Made by a program: the position numbers and the translations under genes
Shown here: positions 1-6,426 of the stretch, piece by piece
Layout of the letters: each line of letters begins with the position of its first letter
How positions within the stretch are numbered: the stretch's first letter is position 1
Origin: Pseudomonadota bacterium
GTDB lineage: Bacteria > Desulfobacterota > Desulfobacteria > Desulfobacterales > ETH-SRB1
Reading direction: 5' to 3'
Length of the DNA: 9,280 nt
Assembly (NCBI GenBank): GCA_018897415.1
Contig: JAHIKR010000317.1
Coordinates: 1 to 9,280, forward strand
Notes under the pieces: model-generated
What the model saw: the letters and a program-made list of their open reading frames with translations, nothing else
Told to the model about the DNA's origin: nothing
Databases searched by the model: none

Positions 1-179
1 GCAAGTGGGTGAGTAGTTATTTTAAAACCGTTACAATAATTTGCTTGCCCCATAGCTTTTAATCTTTTAGCCATTCTTTCGGCATAGCAGTTTTTACATC
101 CCGGACTTATTTTAGAACAGCCCGTAATGGGGTTCCACGTGGATTCTGTCCATTCAATAGATGAGTTTTTTGACATCAT
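1..179 (-). CDS. DUF5131 / phage Gp37-Gp68-like three-Cys-motif protein, N-terminal part (runs off window)
   Basis: This open frame reads out of the left edge of the window, so only about 59 N-terminal residues are visible. They contain SSIEWTESTWNPITGC followed by SKISPGCKNCYAERMAKRL, giving a C-x6-C-x2-C cysteine cluster. The W-T-E-x-T-W-N-P-x-T-G-C start and the GCxxCYAE motif are hallmarks of the DUF5131 (phage Gp37/Gp68) family. The family's biochemical role is not established; the cysteine pattern suggests metal or Fe-S binding (inference). Two tandem ATG codons (177-179 and 174-176) are possible starts, and the second gives the MSKNSSIEW start usual for the family. I see no clear Shine-Dalgarno sequence. 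The start lies inside the upstream tcmP remnant, which stops 26 bases later, so translation may be coupled to it. TcmP is the known genomic partner of this family, which supports the call. Confidence 0.85.
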   Translation of the reverse strand, partial: MMSKNSSIEWTESTWNPITGCSKISPGCKNCYAERMAKRLKAMGQANYCNGFKITTHPL

Positions 180-315
180 TACCGGCAAAGGCATCAATAT
201 AAGCAAACCGAAAGTTTTGCTTATTCATAATGGTAGCATAAGCTTTCAGGTATTTTTCTACCCGTTTGAGTTTTTCTTCTGTCCAGTTACCCCCGAATCC
301 ATTTGTTTCTGTCAT
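154..315 (-). pseudogene. tcmP: Truncated tcmP (three-Cys-motif partner protein), N-terminal remnant of 53 aa
   Basis: This short frame, not in the usual long-ORF range, begins MTETNGFGGNWTEEKL and contains KYLKAYATIM and FRFAYIDAFAG. These match the N-terminus of three-Cys-motif partner proteins, which typically start F-G-G-x-W-T-E-x-K-L and carry A-Y-I-D-A-F-A-G-x-G, a methyltransferase-like nucleotide-binding loop. Full family members are several hundred residues long. Here the frame stops eight residues after DAFAG (NDVKKLIY then TGA), and those last codons overlap the start of the DUF5131 gene in another frame. The rest of the domain, including any catalytic part, is absent, so I call it a pseudogene made by internal deletion. 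It keeps an ATG and a plausible ribosome binding site and may still be translated as a leader for the next gene. The alternative is a genuine mini-TcmP, which I think is less likely. Confidence 0.7.
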
Positions 316-325
316 TTGGATTTTT

Positions 326-330
326 TCCTT
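326..330 (-). promoter_or_regulatory. Ribosome binding site for the tcmP remnant
   Basis: AAGGA on the minus strand, 10 bases before the ATG at 315. It supports that ATG as the original tcmP start and shows that the 5' end of the remnant is intact. Confidence 0.5.
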
Positions 331-374
331 TTATTTTTAGGCTATTCGCTTTTATTCACAATTCGCAATTAATT

Positions 375-392
375 CCCTTCCACGATTTTGAT
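375..392. repeat. Left copy of 18-bp direct repeat; relic of the methylase 3' end
   Basis: The 18 bases CCCTTCCACGATTTTGAT are identical to 6425-6442. Read on the minus strand they encode I-K-I-V-E-G, the typical C-terminal end of Eco57I-type methylases. In this left copy they continue in frame to AAT (Asn) and a TAA stop at 369-371, then a 53-base gap before the tcmP start. It therefore looks like the original end of the methylase gene, now cut off from its body. The bases inward of it (from 393) do not match the methylase gene convincingly. Confidence 0.8.
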
Positions 393-409
393 CTTGGAGT
401 GTATAGAGG

Positions 410-461
410 CGTATTAAACTTTCGCGGTGTGAAGGAAAAATAAGTTGATAAGTTTAATACG
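410..461. repeat. 12-bp perfect inverted repeat (28-base loop)
   Basis: CGTATTAAACTT at 410-421 is the exact reverse complement of AAGTTTAATACG at 450-461. It lies 17 bases inside the left cassette boundary and runs into the first copy of the 16-bp direct repeat. It could be a REP-like palindrome or a recombination site. A terminator role is unlikely because the stem is A/T-rich with a long loop. Confidence 0.65.
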
Positions 462-473
462 TCCCGCAAGTCC
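458..473. repeat. 16-bp direct repeat, copy 1
   Basis: TACGTCCCGCAAGTCC is identical to 589-604. On the minus strand it reads GGACTTGCGGGACGTA, in the style of the REP-like elements linked to REP-associated (IS200-type) transposases in many Gram-negative bacteria. The link to that class is by resemblance only. Confidence 0.7.
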
Positions 474-588
474 CCTTAAGTTTCTCTATGTTGCAATTTG
501 ATCCGTTAGGGGGTCAATTTTAGGTTAGCAAAACCAGGGGTCAACTAAGTTCTTCAGTTTAATTACCCCGTCAACCTATAAACTAATG

Positions 589-604
589 TACGTCCCGCAA
601 GTCC
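589..604. repeat. 16-bp direct repeat, copy 2
   Basis: This is an exact copy of 458-473, 131 bases further on in the same orientation. It is followed by GTCCC, which partly repeats the motif again (GTCCGTCCC). Confidence 0.7.
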
Positions 605-656
605 GTCCCTTACAATTATTCAACATAGTCAACTACGACTGCCCCCCTCCTTCCGG

Positions 657-3600
657 TCACAGGCGCTCATAATGTTTAATGAAACTGAATACTGCATAGG
701 GTTGTTCAGGGTGATCTGGCCCATGGAAAAGTTTATCGATCTGGTCAGATGAATATTCACGCTCTCCCCATATCGCCCAAATAAGGGAGAGCTCATTCTT
801 TTTAAGGTATGTTTTCAGCAAATCTTCCCTGAAAAAGAACATGGTTTGATGCTTGTTATAGTCGCCACTTTGATCAGAAATGTTAAAGGTGGCCTGCTGG
901 CCTTCAATTGTGAACAAATCGAAAGACTGTGGTTGCCCAATTAGCTCCAAATCAGTGGCAATTTCCTTTGCTAATGTAATTGAATGCCCTGCATCGCTCG
1001 CAGCAGTTTGATAACCTTCCCATCCGAAATCGCAAACTGGAATTAAGGCATTGAATTTTGCAAACTCCTGCTTTACCTCCTCAACCTCTACCTGCACCTC
1101 CTGCACTTCGATCCGTTGGATGTCTTCTTCATTTATGTTCTGTTGCTCATCCGTATCTCCAGTAGCTTGAGTTATTACTAAGCGACGAATCAGATCAAGT
1201 TCAGTCAAATCCAATTTCTTGCCATCCAGATACAACTCTTTTTGTGTCCGCATAACCTTAACTGTCTTTTCCTCCGTTACAAACGAGAACTCACTCAGAC
1301 CATTTTTTGGGAAGCAGGCACACCAGGGGATTTCCCCTGCGAAAGTGTAAATGACCCCAGGCTTTTCGGGTAACCACCGGCCACCAAGGTCTTGGTGGGA
1401 TAGATGATCCAGAAAAGAAACGGCATCTTGGTTTGATACGAGAAAACTGCGAATGAAGCAGAATGACTTTCGACCACGGCTTTCATCCTGTTGAATAACA
1501 AATCCATCCAAGGCAATCCAAGGCCCTTTCACCTGCAGCACTTCCCTCAACTGAAGGTAAGGATGCACGTTGGGCAAGGGGCCATGTTTAATCCATTCCT
1601 TCATGTCCATCTCTGGATCGCCAAGGAAATCAGACTTAATTAAATGACCCTTTGTAACACGCTCTGGGAAGCTAGGATCGATATCTACTGAAGATGTACG
1701 TTCCCGCCAATTTTCCAGCACCCCTTGATCATGCAATAGCCCAGACATTTCGGAATAAGCAATCCATGAATACTTTTTTCCGTATCGATCTGTCTTTTTT
1801 TTGTCACTAGCCGTTCTTCCCCAATGTTGTCCACGCGCTATCGAACTATCTATTTCACTAAAAAGTTCGCTCGACCATCCAAGTTGTTCGACACGCCAAA
1901 GGAGCTGCGCCCGAACTTTTTGGTATCCTTCATGACTATAGTTATAGTTACCACGATTTGGAACCAAGCTACCAATCGTGTAATTCTCAAAATCCATATG
2001 AAAGGGGGAATCGCGACCGAGTCGCTCTTCCTTTAGGTTTCCACTTTGTCCCCAGTCACGAAGCCCTCCATCAGAAAATGGTGGTTTGCTCCTTTCAATC
2101 TCCTCATATGAAAACAGGTCCGGATTATGAAATACCGCAAGTTCAATTGTTCTGGTTGCGAACTCTCGCAATAATATATGAGTGGTGCTAAATGGCGCAC
2201 TCTCAGCAAACAATAAGTCAAAAAGCTTACGGGCGTAATCTGGCAGGATTGTGCTTACAAAAGTCTGGTCCTCCATATCGACATGACGTGCCATTGCCAC
2301 GCCGTAGCTTGCTGCGATCATTCGCTCTGGAACATACGGATCGTTTATCTCAAGTGAACCTAAACTTTCCCCAAACAACGCAGCGGGGTTGCCCCTTCCA
2401 AACCAATACAGCGCACGGGTTGCCACGTCGCGAAGCTCATGATCAGTTGAAGTCAGGAGCCACATTACCCATTTTGCGCGAAGACGATCAGATAGCGACC
2501 GAGTAGCGATATCTCCCTTCCATCTGAGTTCCATTGAAAGGAGTTCATTAAATCTCTCAGAGCGGGTTTCTCTGATCCATTCAGTCCAACTTAGATCACG
2601 TTCCAAAATAGACATCGTGCGTAAGGCAGAGTCCTGAAATTCAGAATTAAGCGGGTGATTAGGCACACCTCGAGTTCCCTTTAGTCGAGAGAACAAACGG
2701 GTTCTTTCTTTGGGATTATCTCTAAAAAGTGCCATTAGGGCTGCAACTGTTTCTTCGTCTAAATATTTTGCCTCTAATATGGTTGTAAACCTGAGTGCTG
2801 CTTTTTTAAAGATATTAGATGCTTCCTTCCAAAGATGTCTACCGTGCATACGATGGGGAGCAAGTGCAACTAGTGAATTGAAAATATCAAATGCCAAGGG
2901 GTGGCTATCATCACCTGTAAATGACTTGATCACCTCTGTTTCTTTTAACCAATCAAATTTGAAGTCATTTGCATATTTCGATAGGAGGGAGTCAGCAACA
3001 ATGTATCCACCAAGGGCGTCATAAACTGGTGTAATCATATATTTAAAAGGCTCAGTTCCAGGATCTTTAAATATTATCCCTTCTTGCGAAAGTAAATTTA
3101 CAATACTGCTATCCCATGAACGATTAGTATCGGACACTTCAGCACGATAAATAGCCTCGTCAACCCATCGTTTCTTAGACTCCCACAATTGTATTCCAAA
3201 TTTGTAAATTGCCGAATCAATCTCATCGGCATTGAATCTATAACTGAGATTGGTCATCTGGGTAATTCGTTCACAAACGTTTGAAACATACTTTTCGAAA
3301 AGTAGTGTCAAAGATGCAGGAATATAATCCACGTTGATTATTGATTCTCGCTTGGGATTAGTGACTTCGCAGAATATCCGCAGGTTCAATGGATGCTGAA
3401 GGAAGTCAACTGGCATTTCTGCATCCTTAGCATTGATTTTAAAATAACTGAAATACTTTGAAATCGCTTCATCAACATCTCCACCAAAACCTTCGCTTAC
3501 GATCCTCCTAACTCCATCTGGAAGAGCCATATCTGCAAATGATTCTCTGGTACTGGTCGTGGGTTGCATACGCCACATATTTCGGTCACGCTGATGCTCT

Positions 3601-4928
3601 CCAGTGCGTAACGTGCAAACAACTAAAACGTTTGGATATCGTTTTACAGTTTCGCTGAGAGTAGAGAGGGGTGCTTTCCAGTCTCTTGGGTCTTCTGCTT
3701 CGTTGAGACCGTCGATTACAACAGGAAGTCGGCAACCTGCACGCTTACCAGCCGCATCCAATGATGCAAGCAATCTTTCCATGCTGATCAGTGGGTTCCC
3801 GTTAATCGAAAAATGACGTGATAGATCATCCAGTGTCTGCCCTTTCTGGAGGACTCGGCCATGCAGCAAGATGCCAGCGGGTCTATCGTCATGGGGTGAA
3901 TTAAGTTGAGCGGCCATTTGAGTCTTCCCACCTCCAGCATCTGCAATTACTGCCACCAACTCTACTCCAATAAACTCTTCGATTTCATTCAACATTTCTT
4001 GTGCAGTATGCATATCATAAAGAGCATTTGTTGCGTCTATCGCAATGCTTAAATTCCTTGCTCGAAGCTGCCTCAGAATAGAGCGTACTTGAGTATCAAT
4101 TAGCGTCTTTCGTTCACGAAGCTTTTGTTGAATATTGTCAAGATCACCATCCGCCAAGATTCGGTGGAAGTGCAAAAGCGTGTCAGCAAAAGCATAACAA
4201 GCTTCAACAAATGGCCTAATAGCCTTTTCTATTTTTTTTGATGAGACATCATGGCTTTCTAATATGTTATTTGCAGCTTTCTCCAAACGTCTACCAACAG
4301 CGATCATTTGATCCCAAGACCCTGGTTCGCCGAGCATCCTTCTAATGGTGCGCTCAGCATCAACGGTTTGATGGACCGGTGCCAACCATCTTTCGCGAAT
4401 TGGTTGAATAGCTTCTTGATGCCGTTGCGCGAGCTCATGCGGGGTCAAAATAAGCTCGCCAAAGTAAGTACTCCTGAGAATAAGACCCTGACCACTTAGG
4501 TGGGTATCAATTTCTTCCGAGCACCACTGGTGTAAAGTAAACTTCGTCTGAAGCGAGGTAAACCATTCCTGATCATTTTTGCTAAGCGTGTAGGGTGTCC
4601 AAAGCACCCAGTCAGTGAGATCAGGAAGATGCTCTTCGGTCTTCCTTAACGAGTCTTCAATATCTCTTCGACTTGATGCCCTCAAATACCCCGCAGTGGT
4701 TTGTTTATACAATTTACACTGCCAACCATACCACCGAGGTGGTTCTCCAAGTGTAGGGCAATTTCCCGAGAGTTTAAGATGAAACTCAACCCCAGGCTGA
4801 TTTTTCAAAGACAAAAATTTTCCATATTGACCATAATGAAGGCGAATCAAGGCCCGACACAGATTTTCGAAATTTATGTTTTTGCTTCCAGGCAAAGAAT
4901 AAAATGCTGTCCAATCTAGATCTGGCAT
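657..4928 (-). CDS. Mrr-like nuclease-NACHT/STAND NTPase with long C-terminal sensor region (Avs/bNACHT-like), 1423 aa
   Basis: Likely the sensor-effector of a phage defence operon. Residues about 15-115 resemble a PD-(D/E)xK (Mrr-type) nuclease: a helix (NFENLCRALIRLHYG), then GVEFH (E48), then GWQCK with Q70-x-K72, as in Mrr-type Q-x-K active sites. Residues about 170-320 are mostly helical. An NTPase follows: Walker A ADAGGGKT (329-336), Walker B VVIDGLNE (403-410, D406), and a sensor-like CTLRTG with R441; the DGLNE box is typical of NACHT/STAND proteins. Residues about 600-900 are helical and contain a HEAT-like stretch (around 828-846). The C-terminal third has conserved-looking aromatic blocks (YTFAGEIPW near 1195, LIWAIWGERE near the end) and a Glu/Val/Gln-rich linker (about 1265-1290). 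The domain order fits Avs-type proteins, where the C-terminal region recognises a phage protein and activates the nuclease (family knowledge). The assignment to a specific Avs type is uncertain. The ATG at 4928 has a weak GAGG site and lies 2 bases after the previous stop. Confidence 0.8.
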   Translation of the reverse strand: MPDLDWTAFYSLPGSKNINFENLCRALIRLHYGQYGKFLSLKNQPGVEFHLKLSGNCPTLGEPPRWYGWQCKLYKQTTAGYLRASSRRDIEDSLRKTEEHLPDLTDWVLWTPYTLSKNDQEWFTSLQTKFTLHQWCSEEIDTHLSGQGLILRSTYFGELILTPHELAQRHQEAIQPIRERWLAPVHQTVDAERTIRRMLGEPGSWDQMIAVGRRLEKAANNILESHDVSSKKIEKAIRPFVEACYAFADTLLHFHRILADGDLDNIQQKLRERKTLIDTQVRSILRQLRARNLSIAIDATNALYDMHTAQEMLNEIEEFIGVELVAVIADAGGGKTQMAAQLNSPHDDRPAGILLHGRVLQKGQTLDDLSRHFSINGNPLISMERLLASLDAAGKRAGCRLPVVIDGLNEAEDPRDWKAPLSTLSETVKRYPNVLVVCTLRTGEHQRDRNMWRMQPTTSTRESFADMALPDGVRRIVSEGFGGDVDEAISKYFSYFKINAKDAEMPVDFLQHPLNLRIFCEVTNPKRESIINVDYIPASLTLLFEKYVSNVCERITQMTNLSYRFNADEIDSAIYKFGIQLWESKKRWVDEAIYRAEVSDTNRSWDSSIVNLLSQEGIIFKDPGTEPFKYMITPVYDALGGYIVADSLLSKYANDFKFDWLKETEVIKSFTGDDSHPLAFDIFNSLVALAPHRMHGRHLWKEASNIFKKAALRFTTILEAKYLDEETVAALMALFRDNPKERTRLFSRLKGTRGVPNHPLNSEFQDSALRTMSILERDLSWTEWIRETRSERFNELLSMELRWKGDIATRSLSDRLRAKWVMWLLTSTDHELRDVATRALYWFGRGNPAALFGESLGSLEINDPYVPERMIAASYGVAMARHVDMEDQTFVSTILPDYARKLFDLLFAESAPFSTTHILLREFATRTIELAVFHNPDLFSYEEIERSKPPFSDGGLRDWGQSGNLKEERLGRDSPFHMDFENYTIGSLVPNRGNYNYSHEGYQKVRAQLLWRVEQLGWSSELFSEIDSSIARGQHWGRTASDKKKTDRYGKKYSWIAYSEMSGLLHDQGVLENWRERTSSVDIDPSFPERVTKGHLIKSDFLGDPEMDMKEWIKHGPLPNVHPYLQLREVLQVKGPWIALDGFVIQQDESRGRKSFCFIRSFLVSNQDAVSFLDHLSHQDLGGRWLPEKPGVIYTFAGEIPWCACFPKNGLSEFSFVTEEKTVKVMRTQKELYLDGKKLDLTELDLIRRLVITQATGDTDEQQNINEEDIQRIEVQEVQVEVEEVKQEFAKFNALIPVCDFGWEGYQTAASDAGHSITLAKEIATDLELIGQPQSFDLFTIEGQQATFNISDQSGDYNKHQTMFFFREDLLKTYLKKNELSLIWAIWGEREYSSDQIDKLFHGPDHPEQPYAVFSFIKHYERL

Positions 4929-4930
4929 AC

Positions 4931-5326
4931 TTATTTGCCTCGTCCATAATCTGTTTCTGGGTAATCGTGGGCTGAGTATATTTCTACTTTTGCCCCGTTC
5001 TCTATCATAAGTTTTAAGAAGGCGGAGATTTCAGATTCTTCTGTGGTTATAACAATTTTGTCTTTATCCAAATGAGTAGAAACGTCATATAAAAACTGCT
5101 CAAGTTCAATAGGGCTGAGATTGTAACATCTTGTCTCTTTTAAAAGATTCATTACATCTTCATCAAATCGATCACGCTGAGAACCAACATCTATCTTATC
5201 TATAAGCTCATTAGTTAATTGCTGGATTAACCTATAGGTTTTACCTGAATCTTCAGTGTTCTTGAAATGACCTATCATGACCAGATTCATTGAATGCTCT
5301 GATCCGTAACCATACCATATTTTCAT
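4931..5326 (-). CDS. 131-aa protein of unknown function, middle gene of the operon
   Basis: I do not recognise a characterised function. The N-terminus MKIWYGYGSEHSMNLVMIG resembles a small conserved-hypothetical family (possibly DUF6375, from memory and unverified). The protein is soluble, with no signal peptide or membrane segment, and looks alpha/beta: an N-terminal strand and GHFKNTEDSGKT turn, a helix (TYRLIQQLTNELIDKI), a central helical part, then a strand-helix-strand (KDKIVITTEESEISAFLKLMIENGAKVEIYSA). The end (DYPETDYGRGK) is polar. There is only one Cys and no obvious catalytic motif. The ATG shares one base with the stop of the radical SAM gene (TAATG) and has a strong AGGAG site. 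Its TAA stop is 2 bases before the STAND gene start. It could be a partner, substrate or regulator of either neighbour; the sequence does not decide which. Confidence 0.85.
   Translation of the reverse strand: MKIWYGYGSEHSMNLVMIGHFKNTEDSGKTYRLIQQLTNELIDKIDVGSQRDRFDEDVMNLLKETRCYNLSPIELEQFLYDVSTHLDKDKIVITTEESEISAFLKLMIENGAKVEIYSAHDYPETDYGRGK
4938..4941 (-). promoter_or_regulatory. Weak ribosome binding site of the STAND gene, inside the preceding CDS
   Basis: GAGG on the minus strand, 9 bases before the ATG at 4928 and within the last codons of the 131-aa gene. With the 2-base intergenic gap it suggests translational coupling, which would tie STAND protein output to translation of the small gene. 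Confidence 0.4.
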
Positions 5327-6273
5327 TACGCCATCTCCTGTACGATTGCTTTCAGTTTATTGAGTGCTGCTATGACACCGTCCTCGTATATGTGGATACC
5401 ACTTGTATCATATGATGTTCGTTTCATTACCCCAAACGCATCAATGTGTGCAAAGGATGCAAGACCTGTCTCATGTTCAAATGGATTACATGTAGGAAGG
5501 CCTTCAGCGCCACCTTCACTCACTGTGAGGGGAACTGCCCCATGATAATTACTAACCCAACTTTGCAATTTGATGACAGTATCATTGTCAATCCCACTAC
5601 CTCGCCTTACAGAAACTTCTGGAATTAACAAAAACTCTGCTGCTCCAAGTTCAGCGGCCAAATTAGCAGCGCTGTCAATATCTTTTATTGTTTTAGAGTT
5701 GACAACATAATTAATCCCGAAAGCCGTTATTCGACTGAGGGCTCTGATACGTTCAAGCAATGTTTCAAACGGTCGACATCGAATAGACTCGTATGTTGAG
5801 CCAACTCCGTCCATACTCACCCTGACAAAATGCAGATTGCCTTTAAGTTCGTTGAGGAACTGATCGTTTAATCGATGAGCGTGAGTAGTCATGATGATGG
5901 CCAGATTCGTTTTCTTGGCCGTGAAAGAACAAAGTTCTGCAAGTTTTGGATACAGGGTCGGCTCTCCACCTCCAAACCCCACACCTATACAGCCATTCGC
6001 ATCTAAATCAGAAAGCCAACTTGTCACAAGGTCAAAGTCTAGTATTCCAGGACTCTTCGGTGCATAGCAGTGAGGGCAATTAAGATCACAAGTATTTGTT
6101 AAGGCAACAGATACTTGGCGAGGAGCGGAAGACCAAGTATCGTTGGGTGGAATGATTTCATTGACAAGAATATTTATTCCCGTTTTTCTATTAAAGAAGT
6201 GTAGTCCATCAGGTCCGAAACGGATCTTTAAAAAAGAATTTACACTATTGAAAGGTTTTTGGGCTGTTTCCAT
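5326..6273 (-). CDS. Radical SAM protein, 315 aa, first gene of the operon
   Basis: A radical SAM enzyme. The core begins near residue 52 with VSVALTNTCDLNCPHCYAPK, giving the CxxxCxxC 4Fe-4S/SAM motif (C62, C66, C69), followed by GGGEPT (101-106), the strand IIMTTHAHRL (about 126-135), RVSMDG (151-156) and INYVVNS (187-193). The order matches the partial TIM barrel of MoaA/PqqE-type radical SAM proteins. About 50 residues precede the core, including GPDGLHFFNRKTGINILVNE, and may form a substrate-facing strand region. The C-terminal part lacks the multi-Cys SPASM/Twitch auxiliary cluster; only one Cys (C262) is present there. The substrate is therefore unknown: peptide, protein or small molecule. 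It is not a viperin by motif. ATG 6273 is the only good start, since the frame upstream reaches a stop at 6319-6321 without another ATG, and it has no clear Shine-Dalgarno sequence. Genes 2 and 3 follow at once, so it probably acts with the STAND protein. Confidence 0.9.
   Translation of the reverse strand: METAQKPFNSVNSFLKIRFGPDGLHFFNRKTGINILVNEIIPPNDTWSSAPRQVSVALTNTCDLNCPHCYAPKSPGILDFDLVTSWLSDLDANGCIGVGFGGGEPTLYPKLAELCSFTAKKTNLAIIMTTHAHRLNDQFLNELKGNLHFVRVSMDGVGSTYESIRCRPFETLLERIRALSRITAFGINYVVNSKTIKDIDSAANLAAELGAAEFLLIPEVSVRRGSGIDNDTVIKLQSWVSNYHGAVPLTVSEGGAEGLPTCNPFEHETGLASFAHIDAFGVMKRTSYDTSGIHIYEDGVIAALNKLKAIVQEMA
5335..5339 (-). promoter_or_regulatory. Ribosome binding site of the 131-aa gene
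   Basis: AGGAG on the minus strand, 8 bases before the ATG at 5326 and inside the 3' end of the radical SAM gene. It is the best Shine-Dalgarno sequence in the operon, and it fixes the start that overlaps the upstream stop codon. Confidence 0.75.
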
Positions 6274-6291
6274 GGTATCGATTTTAAATAA

Positions 6292-6426
6292 GGGGTCTAC
6301 GTTTGACCCATGAGCAATCTATTTTCTCTTATTTCAATATTTCTTCTGATTTTTTATCTTTATTCTTAAACTTCTATGCCCGCTTGAATCCTGACTAATT
6401 AACAACAAGGGTCAAACGTAGACCCC
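6292..6426. repeat. 135-bp segment with 18-bp perfect terminal inverted repeats (REP/MITE-like)
   Basis: GGGGTCTACGTTTGACCC (6292-6309) is the exact reverse complement of GGGTCAAACGTAGACCCC (6409-6426), with 99 bases between. Each arm also holds its own small palindrome (GGGTC-n7-GACCC), as in REP/BIME units. The right arm encodes the new C-terminal tail of the methylase and overlaps the right 18-bp direct repeat by two bases, so it coincides with the cassette boundary. The left arm lies 18 bases before the radical SAM start codon. The A/T-rich interior should hold the operon's promoter unless the operon is read through from the methylase gene, but I find no convincing -35/-10 pair. Pairing of the arms in a read-through transcript could limit expression (inference). 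Confidence 0.8.

Larger units (their letters stand above)
393..656. other. Gene-free left end of the cassette with REP-like repeats
   Basis: No convincing coding frame is visible on either strand. The stretch contains a 12-bp inverted repeat (410-421 / 450-461), a 16-bp direct repeat (458-473 / 589-604), two GGGGTCAA motifs (510-517 and 537-544), and a weak GGGGT...ACCCC pairing (537-541 / 565-569). It lies just downstream of the STAND gene stop. I see no strong intrinsic terminator (stem followed by a T-run) for that operon. Confidence 0.6.

Noticed and set aside
127..372. Plus-strand frame of 81 aa with a hydrophobic C-terminal end
   Set aside because: It lies opposite the tcmP remnant and DUF5131 start, whose family motifs are clear. 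The hydrophobicity comes from the reverse complement of Lys-rich codons and an A-rich leader.
393..656. CRISPR array or tRNA/ncRNA in the gene-free stretch
   Set aside because: Only two copies of a 16-bp motif 131 bases apart, not regularly spaced units. No cloverleaf or recognisable RNA structure.
1824..2506. Several plus-strand frames of 70-104 aa opposite the STAND gene
   Set aside because: No family motifs or ribosome binding sites; they are antisense shadows of a continuous 1423-codon gene.
5326..6273. Prokaryotic viperin (antiviral ddhNTP synthase)
   Set aside because: The CxxxCxxC context (NTCDLNCPHCY) and GGGEPT fit MoaA/PqqE-like radical SAM proteins. I do not see the characteristic viperin N-terminal and C-terminal motifs.
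6274..6394. A specific sigma-70 promoter for the operon
   Set aside because: A TTGAAA on the minus strand (6332-6337) has no acceptable -10 at 16-18 bases. A TAAAAT at 6281-6286 would place the transcript start at the ATG and lacks a -35.
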